A stretch of DNA of 64,000 nt from Bostrychus sinensis (taxonomy: Eukaryota; Chordata; Actinopteri; Gobiiformes; Eleotridae). Positions 8,702-19,906 of the stretch are shown here, one piece after another. The stretch covers positions 20,392,211 through 20,456,210 of the forward strand of contig CM036240.1 of NCBI GenBank assembly GCA_020698575.1, read 5' to 3'. The first letter of the stretch is position 1, and each line of letters starts with the position of its first letter. Both the position numbers and the translations under genes were made by a program. The notes beneath the pieces are model-generated. The model was not told the DNA's origin. It searched no databases and was given only the letters and a program-made list of their open reading frames with translations.

Positions 8702-11110
8702 GTAGGGCTGGGGAAATTATCGCGTTAACGCAGTGCATTGATTTAATCGCGTTCATTTCAATTGATGCATCGATTAATTTGATCACAACAAAAATATTAC
8801 AACGACACCGACAGAGGCAGCAACACGCCACGGGTCTTCCAGCGGAGCACAAATGCACCGCGCGAGCGTAGAAGACGACACATTTCCGTTTCCATCCATC
8901 AGGCGCGTTCAAGATGAGCTAGACCAGCGCAGTTTCGATCGGTGTTGGTCTGTGCGCAGTGCATGCCGGTTAGATTTGTGTCCGCCTTGTTTCCGACTTG
9001 CTCTGATGTCACGAGTGCGACGGTCACCGAAAGCTCGTGAGATCCAAACGAGACCAGCGCCTGTGCTGCCGCAGTTCATCAGGAGCAACTTTTTTTTATT
9101 ATTATTAACACAGGTACGTGATTCAACAAATATTCATACCTATATAAAACAAACATACAAACAAAATTATTAAAGAAAAAACAAGCAACAACATTCATCA
9201 GGAGCAATTTTTTTTTTTTAATTAACACAGGTACATAATTCAACAAATATTCATACATATATAAAACAAACATACAAACAAAATTGGTAAAGAAAAAACA
9301 AACAACATTTAACAAACAAAGCACAAAGGCAAAACAGAACAAAACAAAACTAAAGATGTTTTTAAGGGCTTTGTACAAAGTTAGAAACTCGTTGAAAAAG
9401 GCGGCATCAGGAGCAACTGCGGAGGCTGCTTGGGTCAGTGCATTATGGGAAAACGCCCACCTGTCAGCGGTGAACGGACAGGTGATTGGATCTAAGTTTA
9501 GTACTGATCAGAAACGTAACCCACGACACTTCACTGCCCTCCTCTACAGACTAAAGTTACAGTTTTGACATGGATAAACTTTGTGCCCTGCTGCTCAGTG
9601 TGAAGTAGAATATTATTAAAAAGATTGTGCACAATATCTGCTGTTATAGAAGGCTGTTTAACATTTATAATGTGTAAACTTAGACATAAAAGCTGAGAAC
9701 CACTGCTGAACGTGCATGATGTTGTGTGCTCCAAAAGAGCACCTCATTAACACACAGACTGGGGTCAAGCACGGGACAGAAAAGTTCTTACAAATCAGTT
9801 TAATGCATTTATTTTCAAAATCATATCCAACACACGCGAGAAGTGGATTTTGGGCGTGATGGTGTGTGATCTGAGACACAAACTGACACAAATGTAACCG
9901 GCATGCACTGCGCACAGAACTGCGCAGGTCTAGCTCATCTCAAACGAGCCTACTGTCCGACTTCAGTACAGGCGTATTTCCCCTCCTCCTGTTGCGGGCG
10001 TGCACTCTCGTTCACAATACAGGCGAGGCGCAGTTCATCTAGAACGAGCCTAGAAAGCTCGTGAGATCCAAACGAGTCCAGCACCTGGCTAAGCTAAGAA
10101 TCACAGCTGAATGTGCCTTATGTTGTGTGAGCGCCTCATTTACGCACAGACTGTAGTCATGCCATAGACAGAAAAGTTCTTACAATTCAGTTTAATGCAT
10201 TTATTTGCAAAATCACATCCAACACACGCGAGAAGTGAATTTCGGGCGTGATGGTGCGTGATCTGAGCCACACAACTGTCCGAACAGACGTATTTCCCTT
10301 CCTCCTGTTGCGGCCGTGCGCTCTCGTTCACAATCCAGCGAGGCGCAGCCTGGATTGAAGGCGAGAACAGGCGGCCGCAGCAGAGGCGGGGAAAAGCGCC
10401 TGAAATCAAGTCGGACAGTTCACGAGCCGAGAACAGCGTGGAGCGCCTCAGATCACGCAGCGTCTCGTTGGAAGGACAGATCTCGCGTTTGTTTGAAGTA
10501 TTTTTTTTATAAAATAATTTTAAGAGTTTGTGAACTCTCCTGTTTCCTTCACACTCCTCTGACTAACACTTTTATTATCAAAGCAAAGAGATGAGGCTGC
10601 TCTTGTTGCAAAATTTGCAGTTTAGGCTTAAAATATTAAATTGATCTATGATTATGAATCTATTCTCAAAAAATATATATTATTCGTGTGATCCTTACCT
10701 GATAACACCCTGGACACTTTCAGTCACATCTAAAGCATCTGTCAATATCAAATCTAGAGCACTAGTTTGTGTAAAGTTGGGAGGAGGAGGCAGCTGAGCG
10801 TCAGGGCGTCACGTTTCAGATCAAAACACAATTCGGACCCAATCAGCTGTCAATGCACGTGCGGGCAGGACACCATTTCCCATCATGCATTAAGCGTTTG
10901 TAGTCCATGCAGACGCCCCTAGTTGGTGGAGAGCAACTGCGCTCGCCTTGCTCAAAAACTGCGCAAACCCTGCTTGTTAATTCCCGTTACCGGCGCACAG
11001 GTTACGTCAGAACAAGTCGGTGGCATCTTGGACACAAAACTAACCGGCATGCACTGCGCACCGATCGACGGCGATCGTATCTGCGTCCGCCTTGCTCATC
11101 TCAAACACAC
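8702..11110. repeat. Mosaic of direct and inverted repeats upstream of the Rab33 gene
   Basis: Begins with TAGGGCTGGGGAAATTATCG, a typical hAT-like terminus (compare the ends at 44796 and 49817), but no matching inverted end was found. Inside are: a near-perfect tandem duplication of about 117 bp (9077-9310); a direct duplication of about 190 bp (near 9690-9886 and near 10090-10277); and an inverted pair, 8912-8982 against 9885-9940, sharing the core CCGGCATGCACTGCGCAC. A third copy of that core in the second orientation is at 11031-11105, immediately before the Rab33 start. A block CTCGTGAGATCCAAACGAG occurs at about 9031 and 10050. No intact ORF with transposase motifs is present. Likely nested, decayed DNA transposons. 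Confidence 0.7.
9077..9310. repeat. Tandem duplication of about 117 bp
   Basis: Two adjacent copies, each starting TCATCAGGAGCAA, then a T-run, an ATTAACACAGGTAC segment, TCAACAAATATTCATAC and AACAAACATACAAACAAAAT. They differ by a few substitutions. A further short copy of CATCAGGAGCAACT is near 9405. Confidence 0.88.
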
Positions 11111-11123
11111 AAGAAGATGAGCC

Positions 11124-12014
11124 ATGGCACAACAAAAACCGGAGGAGAGGTTTGACACAGTTTTTAGACAGAACCACTTTCTAGAGCTGTCCTCGCATCG
11201 TGATGACACAGTACAAGCTCGTATTTTCAAGATAATTGTAGTAGGAGATTCAAATGTAGGAAAGACATGTCTGACTTATAGATTTTGTGGCGGGACGTTC
11301 CTGAAAAATCCCGAAGCGACGATTGGGGTCGACTTCAGAGAGAGGACGCTGGACCTGGATGGAGAGAGCATAAAGGTAAATGGCAAAGCAGTACTTGTTT
11401 ATTTTACATCAACATACTGTGGCTTGTACGTTGGTTTAGATGGGAGTATCTCACTTTCAACATTTGTAGCTCATACTTAGTACTCAGTTATTGTTATATT
11501 AATATCCCAATTATCTATTAAAGAACGTTGTACATTAGAACTTGTCGAGAATAAACAGTTTGTTTATTGTCAGTTGCAGATTTGGGACACAGCAGGTCAA
11601 GAGCGTTTCAGAAAGAGTATGGTGGAACACTACTACCGCAACGTGCATGCTGTAATCTTTGTTTATGATGTGACCAGCATGTCCTCTTTTGAGAGCATCC
11701 CTGTATGGATAGAAGAGTGTAGGCGTCATGCTGTGGGACCCATGGTGCCTCGCATTATTGTGGGAAACAAATGTGACCTGAGGGATCGCCAAGAGGTCCT
11801 CACTTCCACTGCCCAGTGTATGGCTGACAGCTACAACTTCCCACTATTTGTGACTTCAGCTAAGGACCCTGCTGAGAAGGAACATGTTGATGCCATTTTT
11901 CTGACTTTGGCGTATAGACTAAAAAAACACAAACCTTTAAGACTGAAGCAGCTCAGCAATGTTACACTTATATGTAACCAAAGAGTACAGGAAACGGGAA
12001 CCTGTCAGTGTTGA
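11124..12014 (+). CDS. Rab33-family small GTPase (Rab33A/B-like, 230 aa)
   Basis: Two exons, 11124-11375 and 11574-12014, join as ATAAAG|TTGCAG, the same intron position as in Rab33 genes. Rab33 proteins are Golgi GTPases that act in retrograde traffic and, through ATG16L1, in autophagy. All G motifs are present: GDSNVGKT (P loop), T of ATIGVDFRER (effector loop), WDTAGQE, NKCD and TSAK. The protein ends CQC, a CXC double geranylgeranylation signal. Some residues look like RAB33A (FCGGTF, MVEHYYRNVHAV, HAVGPMVP, TSAKDP) and others like RAB33B (VDFRER, WIEEC, LKKHKPL). I therefore give no A or B symbol. The start is the ATG in GCCATGG at 11124; an ATG seven bases upstream is out of frame. AATAAA at 12718-12723 could end the transcript. 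Confidence 0.93.
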
Positions 12015-13169
12015 CTTTTGTTTATCCATGTAGCTATACAGGGTGTTTTGCTTTGGCGCTGACAACATTCCTAACTTCCAAATACTCTAAATCCAAAAAA
12101 GGAAAGATACTGTATGTCCACTTTTGCCTGAGATAGTAGCTGACACTATGCTGTAACTCAACAATTTGCACTGTGCTTGCCTTGCTCAAATTAGCTTTCA
12201 GAGTGGTATCTACTATCTAATTGTATCAACTATCTGTAAATGCACAGTGTTGTAAAAACACTTGCTGTGATCTTTAACACGTTTTTAGTAATGAACAATT
12301 TATTTTTAGTCTTTACTGCAACCTCAGAAAAGTGCAAAGAATAATAATATAATAAAATAATAATAATAATAATAAATAAATAAAATAAATAAATAATAAT
12401 AAATAATAATAAAAAGGGAATATAGTGTAGGCTTATTTTGGGGGGTTATTAATTTTCATCTATAAACAATAATATTCTCTTTGGTGCTTTTATGCTTTTG
12501 GGACTGGACCCAAAAGGGAGGTCATGGGGAGGCTAAATAGAGTTTCATTCATCTTATTTGAAGCCTCAATATTATTTTGAATTGCATATGTTATAAGAAA
12601 TGTAGTTAAAAATTGTTACAACTAAATAATTAAGGATAAAATTGGCCCCACAATTAGACCAGCTAAAAAGTGCAGGTCACAATAATTGTTCTTTGTGCGA
12701 AATCAAGTAAGGAATCAATAAAATATACATTTTGCAGGCCTTGGCATGCATGTGTCTTGAAACTAAAATGAAATGATGTACTCAGAACGTATTATGGGCA
12801 TTTTTACCAAACAATTGTTAAAATAAATAAAAGAATATATATTTTAAAAAAAAATGTTCGTGTGTCTTTAAGGTCTTGACCGCCGGCCAGTGGCCAACCT
12901 TTGAACGGCATCAGTTCATACGGTATGTTCACAAAACCTGTGTGCACTAAAAGTACACGTGTATGGGATACATTTCCGTGTTGTTTCCGTGACTTTAACA
13001 GATAACCAATATAAATAAAACTAGGACTAATGTATTAAGCTTTTTTTTATTTGATCATCTATTGCTTGCGTAGCACAGGTCACTTAATTTAAGAGGTTCC
13101 TATCTGCAGTGTGTCCGTGAACGTACCTCGGTAGATCAGCTCTTTGTATGCTCCACACGGCGTGTCTCT
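12015..13169 (+). other. Rab33 3' UTR and intergenic spacer
   Basis: 3' UTR-like sequence with an interrupted AAT/AAAT simple repeat at about 12343-12413 and a poly(A)-type AATAAA at 12718-12723. It ends at the katnal1 promoter. No other gene is seen. Confidence 0.5.
12343..12413. repeat. Interrupted (AAT)n/(AAAT)n simple repeat
   Basis: About 70 bases of alternating AAT and AAAT units in the Rab33 3' region. Confidence 0.9.
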
Positions 13170-13183
13170 GCGGCCATGGTAAC
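13170..13183 (+). promoter_or_regulatory. X-box-like (RFX) motif at the katnal1 promoter
   Basis: GCGGCC AT GGTAAC matches the ciliary X-box consensus GTNRCC(N0-3)RGYAAC at 11 of 12 half-site positions. It lies in or just before the noncoding first exon of katnal1, about 60 bases upstream of the first donor (GCAA|GTAAGT at 13244/13245). RFX factors drive ciliary genes. This is a motif match only. Confidence 0.4.
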
Positions 13184-13690
13184 ACTTGTCTCAACACAGA
13201 CCGCGGATTTTACTCATCAAACCGACCAAGAGCTTTTTACGCAAGTAAGTTAATTCTTCTGTACTGGATATAGTTGTTTATATGAACGTGGCTATAGTTC
13301 AGAGTGTTTACCTCCGTTGGCTGGATGCTACTAACGTTAGTTAAAACGGAGGATTAAGTACCGTTAACGCTATGCTTTATTTATTGCCTCGCTAACGTTA
13401 CTTGTTTTTGCTGTCACTTGTGCTGTAAAGCTAACAAGAGCTAATATTAGTGGGCTATGTTGTTATACACAATTATGAATGGTTGCTTAAACACTATTAT
13501 GTAGCCTAGATTCCAGTAATTTCAGTAGCCTGGAATTGCTCAGTATTATTTAGTTATATCACTGTGTTTGCTTGCATATAATACTAATACTATTATTTAT
13601 TGTTTTGAACCTGAACGGGATTTTGTAGCTAATTAATATTGTAGGTTTATCTTTTAATCCAAAGTCTAAATTATTTTTTTTTCTTTCAGG

Positions 13691-16600
13691 ATGAATCTAG
13701 GCGATATTTGTGATAATGCCAAGAAGGGCCGTGAATATGCCCTACTGGGCAACTATGACTCCTCCCTTGTGTATTATCAAGGGGTTATTCAGCAGATCAA
13801 CAAGCACTGTCAGTCTCTCAAAGACCCTGCACTTAAAGTTAAATGGCAGCAGGTAAGGTCCCTGTGATGTATTGGCTGTGCTATTATTCTGTTAATTGTG
13901 TTATTGTCTCTCTGATATCTGTCTCTGCTGTATGTTACTAGGTGAGGCAAGAACTTACTGAAGAGTATGAGCAAGTGAAAGGCATAATGGGAACACTAGA
14001 CAGCTTTAAGTCAGAGAAGCCAGTTGACATCCTCACCCCACAATCAGAGGAGAGATTTGAGGACCCAGCAGTTTGGCCCCCTCCCACCCCAGCAGAACAC
14101 AAGTATGTATCACCAAAATCTGTCAGTAAAAATGTACTTTGATTGTTTTGTATTGTGGTGCCAAAATTATTTAATTTCTACTGCTTATCCTGCTGCAAGT
14201 GCTTGGACATATCACTGCTACTACTGTATGTGTGTGAGGTGGGGTATAGCCTGGACAATTACCAGTTAACTGTAGGGCTAACACTGACAGACACACATTG
14301 TTATTCTCGCATTTCAGTAGACAGTTTAGTCAAATTTAGAGGTTGGAGAAGAACGATATGAGGAAGAGTTTTGAATTACACACATATTTGCATGTATTGG
14401 ACATGTGTAACACACTTCAAATCACACTATGCCAAAAAAGGCATCAAATAGTTCTCCTTGTGACCGGGTTTCCAGGCTATTGTTTTAAAAGCTGTTATCT
14501 TCTAATATTGCAATTTTTGTCTGCCTATAGAAATGCTATTGCACTAAAGCGCCCTAATAGTGGTGTAAAGCAGCAGAAGAAAGACTCGCCTGGTCTACAG
14601 CACAGAGGAGCGGGGCCTGTAAATCGCGGTCAGGACAAACCAAAAGCAGAGCGACCGGGGTACAGAGATGCCAGAGCTAAGTCCAAAGATGAAAAGGTCA
14701 GTCAGTAGCAGTGATTAACAATAATAATTTGCACCTTTTGTTATTGTTAGTACTACTGTAGCAGTCAAACCTTTATTTTAGATATCTAATAATAACTTAT
14801 TTTTTCAGTCAACAAAGAAGCCATCTGGAGATGCACAAGGGGATGTAGAGAGAAAGTTTGATGGCACAGGATATGACAGCGACCTTGTTGATTCACTGGA
14901 GAGAGATATTGTATCACGAAACCCTAATGTGCACTGGTAATGTACAAACACTTCCTCCTAAATTATAGACTTAATATTGCTAAAGTTGTTTTTGACTTTA
15001 GATTGCTGACTGGATTTTCTTGGTAAACTACAGGGATGACATTGCTGACCTGGAAGATGCTAAGAAGCTGCTGAGAGAAGCAGTGGTCTTACCCATGTGG
15101 ATGCCAGATTTCTTCAAGGGCATTCGTCGTCCCTGGAAGGTAACAAACAAAACAGACAAATGCATGCTCTTACTCTGCTATTTTTAGAACCTGCGGTGTC
15201 ATGGGGTGTGAGATATAGACCAAGCAAAACAATACAAGTAAATCTGTAGTCCGGACCTAAACTGTCATCTAAGCATGTATATTTTACATTACAGAGACAA
15301 ATAATGAGTTGCACAAAGATTATACTACATATTTACAAATATTAGCTAGCTAGCAGTGTGAGACTGTGAATGACAAGTTTGGGCTTGTCCTCAGTACCAC
15401 CATGTGTTGGATGTTATCATGTGAGGCCTTTGCCCTTAGGCCCACCATGTGAGGGTTAATTCTTTATTGTTTATTAAAACAGCACAAAGGTCTTTATTTG
15501 TCTGACGTATGCATGTATAATTGCAATAAAATGCAAGTGTCACATACAAAGAAGGGTTAGATTATACAGTATATATAAAGGAAAAGTATTCTATTGTAGT
15601 CAGATTATTGTTGTCTTATGGACCCACATTTTTACCATATTTATCAAAAGTTTTATTTTGGTGTTTGTTTATACTTGACTCTGTAAGATGTAGATCACCT
15701 CTAAATGTCAGTCTAGTTTACTCTATAATTTTTTATTTCAGGGTGTATTAATGGTGGGCCCTCCAGGGACAGGGAAGACCATGTTGGCCAAAGCTGTGGC
15801 AACAGAATGTGGAACTACATTTTTCAATGTGTCCTCCTCCACCCTCACTTCCAAATATAGGGGCGAGTCAGAAAAACTGGTCCGCTTGTTATTTGAAATG
15901 GTATGTATCTGTATGATTTAGCACAATTCAATAGCATAGAACATTAATAAGCAAAAACTGATTTCTAAAGTGCCTCTTTTGCCAAGGCCCGGTTTTATGC
16001 ACCCACAACAATCTTCATAGATGAAATTGACTCAATTTGTGGAAGAAGGGGGACATCTGATGAACATGAAGCCAGCCGCCGTGTCAAATCTGAACTTTTG
16101 GTGCAGATGGATGGTAAGAGTTTTACAAAATGTTTACAGAGGAAAAAGTTTTTTACCTTTAGATGATACTTAACCTTCTCTGGTTATGAAGGCAGTAACA
16201 GTTACCATATTTTCTATATGGTGTTAAAAGATTAAAATAACACTGATAAGAATATATCTCCTCCATCTATTATGACATTTTATTTGTGTGCCTATTGACC
16301 AGGTGTTGGGGGAGCAATGGAGAATGATGACCCCTCAAAGATGGTTATGGTCCTGGCTGCCACAAATTTTCCATGGGACATAGATGAAGCATTACGGCGG
16401 CGTCTGGAAAAACGCATCTATATACCCCTGCCCACAGGTACACTGACTTAAAATATTAAAACTCAGATAGTTATTTCTTCTATTGTTTGTTAGATGGTAA
16501 AAGGATTGTATTTGTCATGTGAATAATGTGACTGTGTGTTTATTTTTGCATAGCTGTGGGTAGAGTAGAGCTTCTGAAGATCAACTTAAGAGAAGTGGAG

Positions 16601-17467
16601 CTGGCTGCTGACGTGGATCTGGACCTGATTGCTGAAAAGATTGAGGGTTACTCTGGAGCAGACATTACCAACGTCTGTAGGTGTGTTCAAAAGCATTTTA
16701 CCCCACTATATAGGTTTATTTAAGCTTTAAGCATTACATATTATTTTTTACCTTAAACTACACAGAAGAACTTTTTCTTCTAAAACACATAAGAATGAGT
16801 GATAAATAACTAGATAAATACCAATATAACTAGGAGCTTAATATTATGGCACAATATGCTGCTGCTAAAATTGGTGCTTTGGCTAAAAAATCATTCTAAA
16901 TGGCACACAGCCCCATTCATCCCCTTAAAAATCTAAATACATCTAAATACATGCAAGCCAAGTCCCTAAATCTGATCTCCCACATTTACCCTGTGGATTT
17001 GATCACACCTAGATTCCAGTTTTATTTTGGTGACATTTTTTTCTTTCAAAGCAACTTTACTATTTTATATTTTAGTACTACTGTCCTTGCTGAAGAGATT
17101 GTTTCTATCATAGTCATGTTATGAATGTCAGGTATTTTCTTCCTGGGTTTCTCTCTTAATGTTTTTGCCATAAACAAAGTTAAAATAATAAGGAACCATA
17201 CCTGCCATTATTATTGTGTTACATTGTTAAATGAAAAGAGAACACTGTATATCTTTGCTTGTGTTTAGGGATGCATCTATGATGGCCATGCGTCGTCGGA
17301 TCCAGGGCTTGAGCCCTGAGGAGATCCGAGCTCTGTCCAAAGATGAGCTGCAGATGCCTGTGACCATGGAGGACTTCACCCTCACACTAAAGAAAATTTC
17401 CAAATCAGTCTCTGCTGCTGATCTGGAAAAGTACGAGGCCTGGATGGCTGAATTTGGTTCAGTTTAA
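13691..17467 (+). CDS. katnal1: Katanin p60 catalytic subunit A-like 1
   Basis: AAA ATPase that severs microtubules. Ten coding exons: 13691-13852, 13942-14102, 14531-14696, 14809-14936, 15034-15139, 15742-15900, 15987-16113, 16303-16437, 16554-16680 and 17269-17467. They sum to 1470 bases, 489 aa, against 490 in human KATNAL1. The N-terminal MIT-like three-helix domain starts MNLGDICDNAKKGREYALLG, which fits KATNAL1 and not KATNA1. A variable basic linker of about 100 residues follows. The AAA core has Walker A GPPGTGKT, Walker B IFIDEID, sensor ATNFPWDID and arginine-finger segment EALRRRLEKR. The Vps4-type C-terminal helix ends LEKYEAWMAEFGSV. The start ATG is one base after an acceptor, so the 5' UTR is in a separate exon near 13184-13244. 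No catalytic residue is missing. Confidence 0.96.
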
Positions 17468-19906
17468 AGGCAGGTACCTACTACTTTAATCAGCAGTGAA
17501 GATGAAAAGACATATGACAGAACAGAGTGAACTAACATCACAGTACAACACTGACTGAGATCATACAAACGCTTCACTCAGATTACCCAGCCGTTGAGCT
17601 TGAGAGAGCTATATGCCTTTCTCCACATTCAGTGTGTTGATTGTTGCAATGTTGTTCTGTCTAATTTAGCTGCTGAAGGACTCAAGAATAATGGCCATTA
17701 TTTCATGTAAAAATCTGCATGGTTTACTTGCTTAGACATAAACTAGCCCTACTGACATGACTTCAAATAGAAACTGAATGTTTGCACACTTAAATGTACT
17801 ACTGATGGCTAATAATACTTGAAAAAGCATTGCATTGTCTGTGTTACTATACATAGTTTGTTGCTCTACTTAAACCACTTTTATTTCTTTCCCTAGTTTA
17901 AATGTTATTTAGAGGGAAACACATTTGTGTTTTTGACACAAAGTTTTCTTCTAAGTATATTACATGTTGTTAATTATTTAAATAGTTCACTGTTCTCTGG
18001 TACATGAGTAATTTTATATTATTGAGTCTTTAGTATTAAAAGCCATGTCTATGTCTGCCACTTAGGCCAACACTGCTAACCTCAGTTACTTACTTCAGAT
18101 TATTTCACAAATCCAAATAACAGTCTGTTTTCATGTATTGCTAATTACAGTAATTATTTATTTGAGCCAATACCTGCTAAGTTAAACTCTACTTAATATG
18201 AAGTAAATATGTGTCATACTTAAATATGGCTTTTACTGGACATACTGAATAACCAGTGCATTGACTCTAGAGGTACAGTCTAGTTGTTGTTGTTGTTTTT
18301 TAAATCTGATGATCTATTTATTATGTGCACATTTGTCTGCATATATGGGAAATGTTGAGTGGTATTAAATACATTTCAGTTCAGGTACCATCAGCACATG
18401 ACTGTGCCTTGTAATGTGCTTGGCCAGTTGTGTGCAACATGGTTATAAAGGCTCTATCCTTTTCAAGAAGGCCATTAAGTTTTCATGAAACACTCCCTTG
18501 TTTCCTGTTTGCACTGTTGACAGACCATTTGTATGCCCCTGTGTTTTTTCCAGCCAATGCATAGTCCCACTTTAAATGTTTACATTTAAGAAATAATATC
18601 AATTTTTCCGTCCTAGTTGGTGTTGTTAAAAAAAAAACACTCTTCCAGTCATTCCTCATTATTTTCTCTTTATATAAACCGACCCTACATGCTCAGTCAT
18701 AATATTGGTTATTACATTGTATTTACTTTGACCAAAACATATCCTTTTGAAATTGTCCACTAGCATATTTTATATTAAAATTTACATTTTTAATAGTTTA
18801 CTGTAGTTGACTGTGTCAGTTTGTAGTAATTAACAATATCCTTCTCGTGCAACAATAAATCAATGCCATTGAAAGCTTGTGAGCTGCAGTGTATACTCAG
18901 TATGTATTTTCACTTGTCCATGTGTGTGGTGTATCCCTGCTTTATCAAAACATCATATCAGATGTAATCTAGATAAGGTTTGTTTTTTGTTTTTTAGAAT
19001 ATTACAATAACAGTTACTGCAGTGAGCTATAACAATGTTACTATGGACATTTGTGAGAGATTATGCTGTTAATATCACATTTGAGTAGATGGAAGATATT
19101 AGTAGCAATAGAATATCTGAAATACACAGTACTTAAACAAATTTGAAGTAGAAGTAAGAGACTTTGATGAGGATCAGACAACTCTTAATTTTAAAAATAG
19201 CTCATACTGTCGGGTGTTCTCAGAATCTCTCAGAACTGGTGCTAAAAAAGAGCAATGGTGCAAATGTGACAGACCATCTATGGAATGACAATCTTTAAAC
19301 AGCTCAAGCCACTATCAATACTGTACCACATCATACCATACTCTGGGGTCCGGGATTGGCTTTGCCCATTGTTTTTGGACACACAATTCTAACTATTATT
19401 GTCTTTAGAATACTTAAAATGTTTAAGAAATGAATGGTATTTATTTTAGCATGTCAAGGTAAATCTAGGCATATTTACTCAGTTATTACAGGCAGACTTG
19501 AGTTGCCAACTCAAATGTTTTAAAGGATTCAAAAAGCTGTATTGTAAAAACCCAAAAGACTAAAAACATTCAGTCATTCAGCACTAAAACATACTTAGCT
19601 TTTACAAAACAACGATCCAGTATAGTCAATAAATAAAATGTATTCATTTGTACCCTAAGAAAATTAAACTTTGTAATACCACACCAGAACAAAATACTTT
19701 ATATTTAGTTTTACTATTTATCAGGCGTGTGGCGGCTCAGGTTGTGAGGATGAAGCCAGAGTCAGTGAGCAGGGCTCTCTCTGGGCTGATGCTTCGCCCC
19801 AGTGACGCTGTGTGGCTGCATCAGCGCGTGGCTGCAGCGCGACAGATCGAGGAGACGTCTCTTTGCCCCACTCTCTACACCATCACACTGGCTCTATAGC
19901 TTCACA
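17468..19906 (+). other. katnal1 3' UTR, spacer and tspan7 5' region
   Basis: Long AT-rich UTR-like stretch with an AATAAA at 18854-18859. The last 200 bases (19720-19906) are GC-rich with several CpGs and probably hold the tspan7 promoter and 5' UTR. No coding frame here looks real. Confidence 0.5.
18854..18859 (+). terminator. Candidate poly(A) signal of katnal1
   Basis: AATAAA about 1.4 kb after the stop, in UTR-like sequence. Assignment is by position only. Confidence 0.4.

Noticed and set aside
9079..9378. 99-codon minus-strand frame rich in Phe and Tyr
   Set aside because: It is the reverse of the tandem duplication and contains the repeated unit twice; not a gene.
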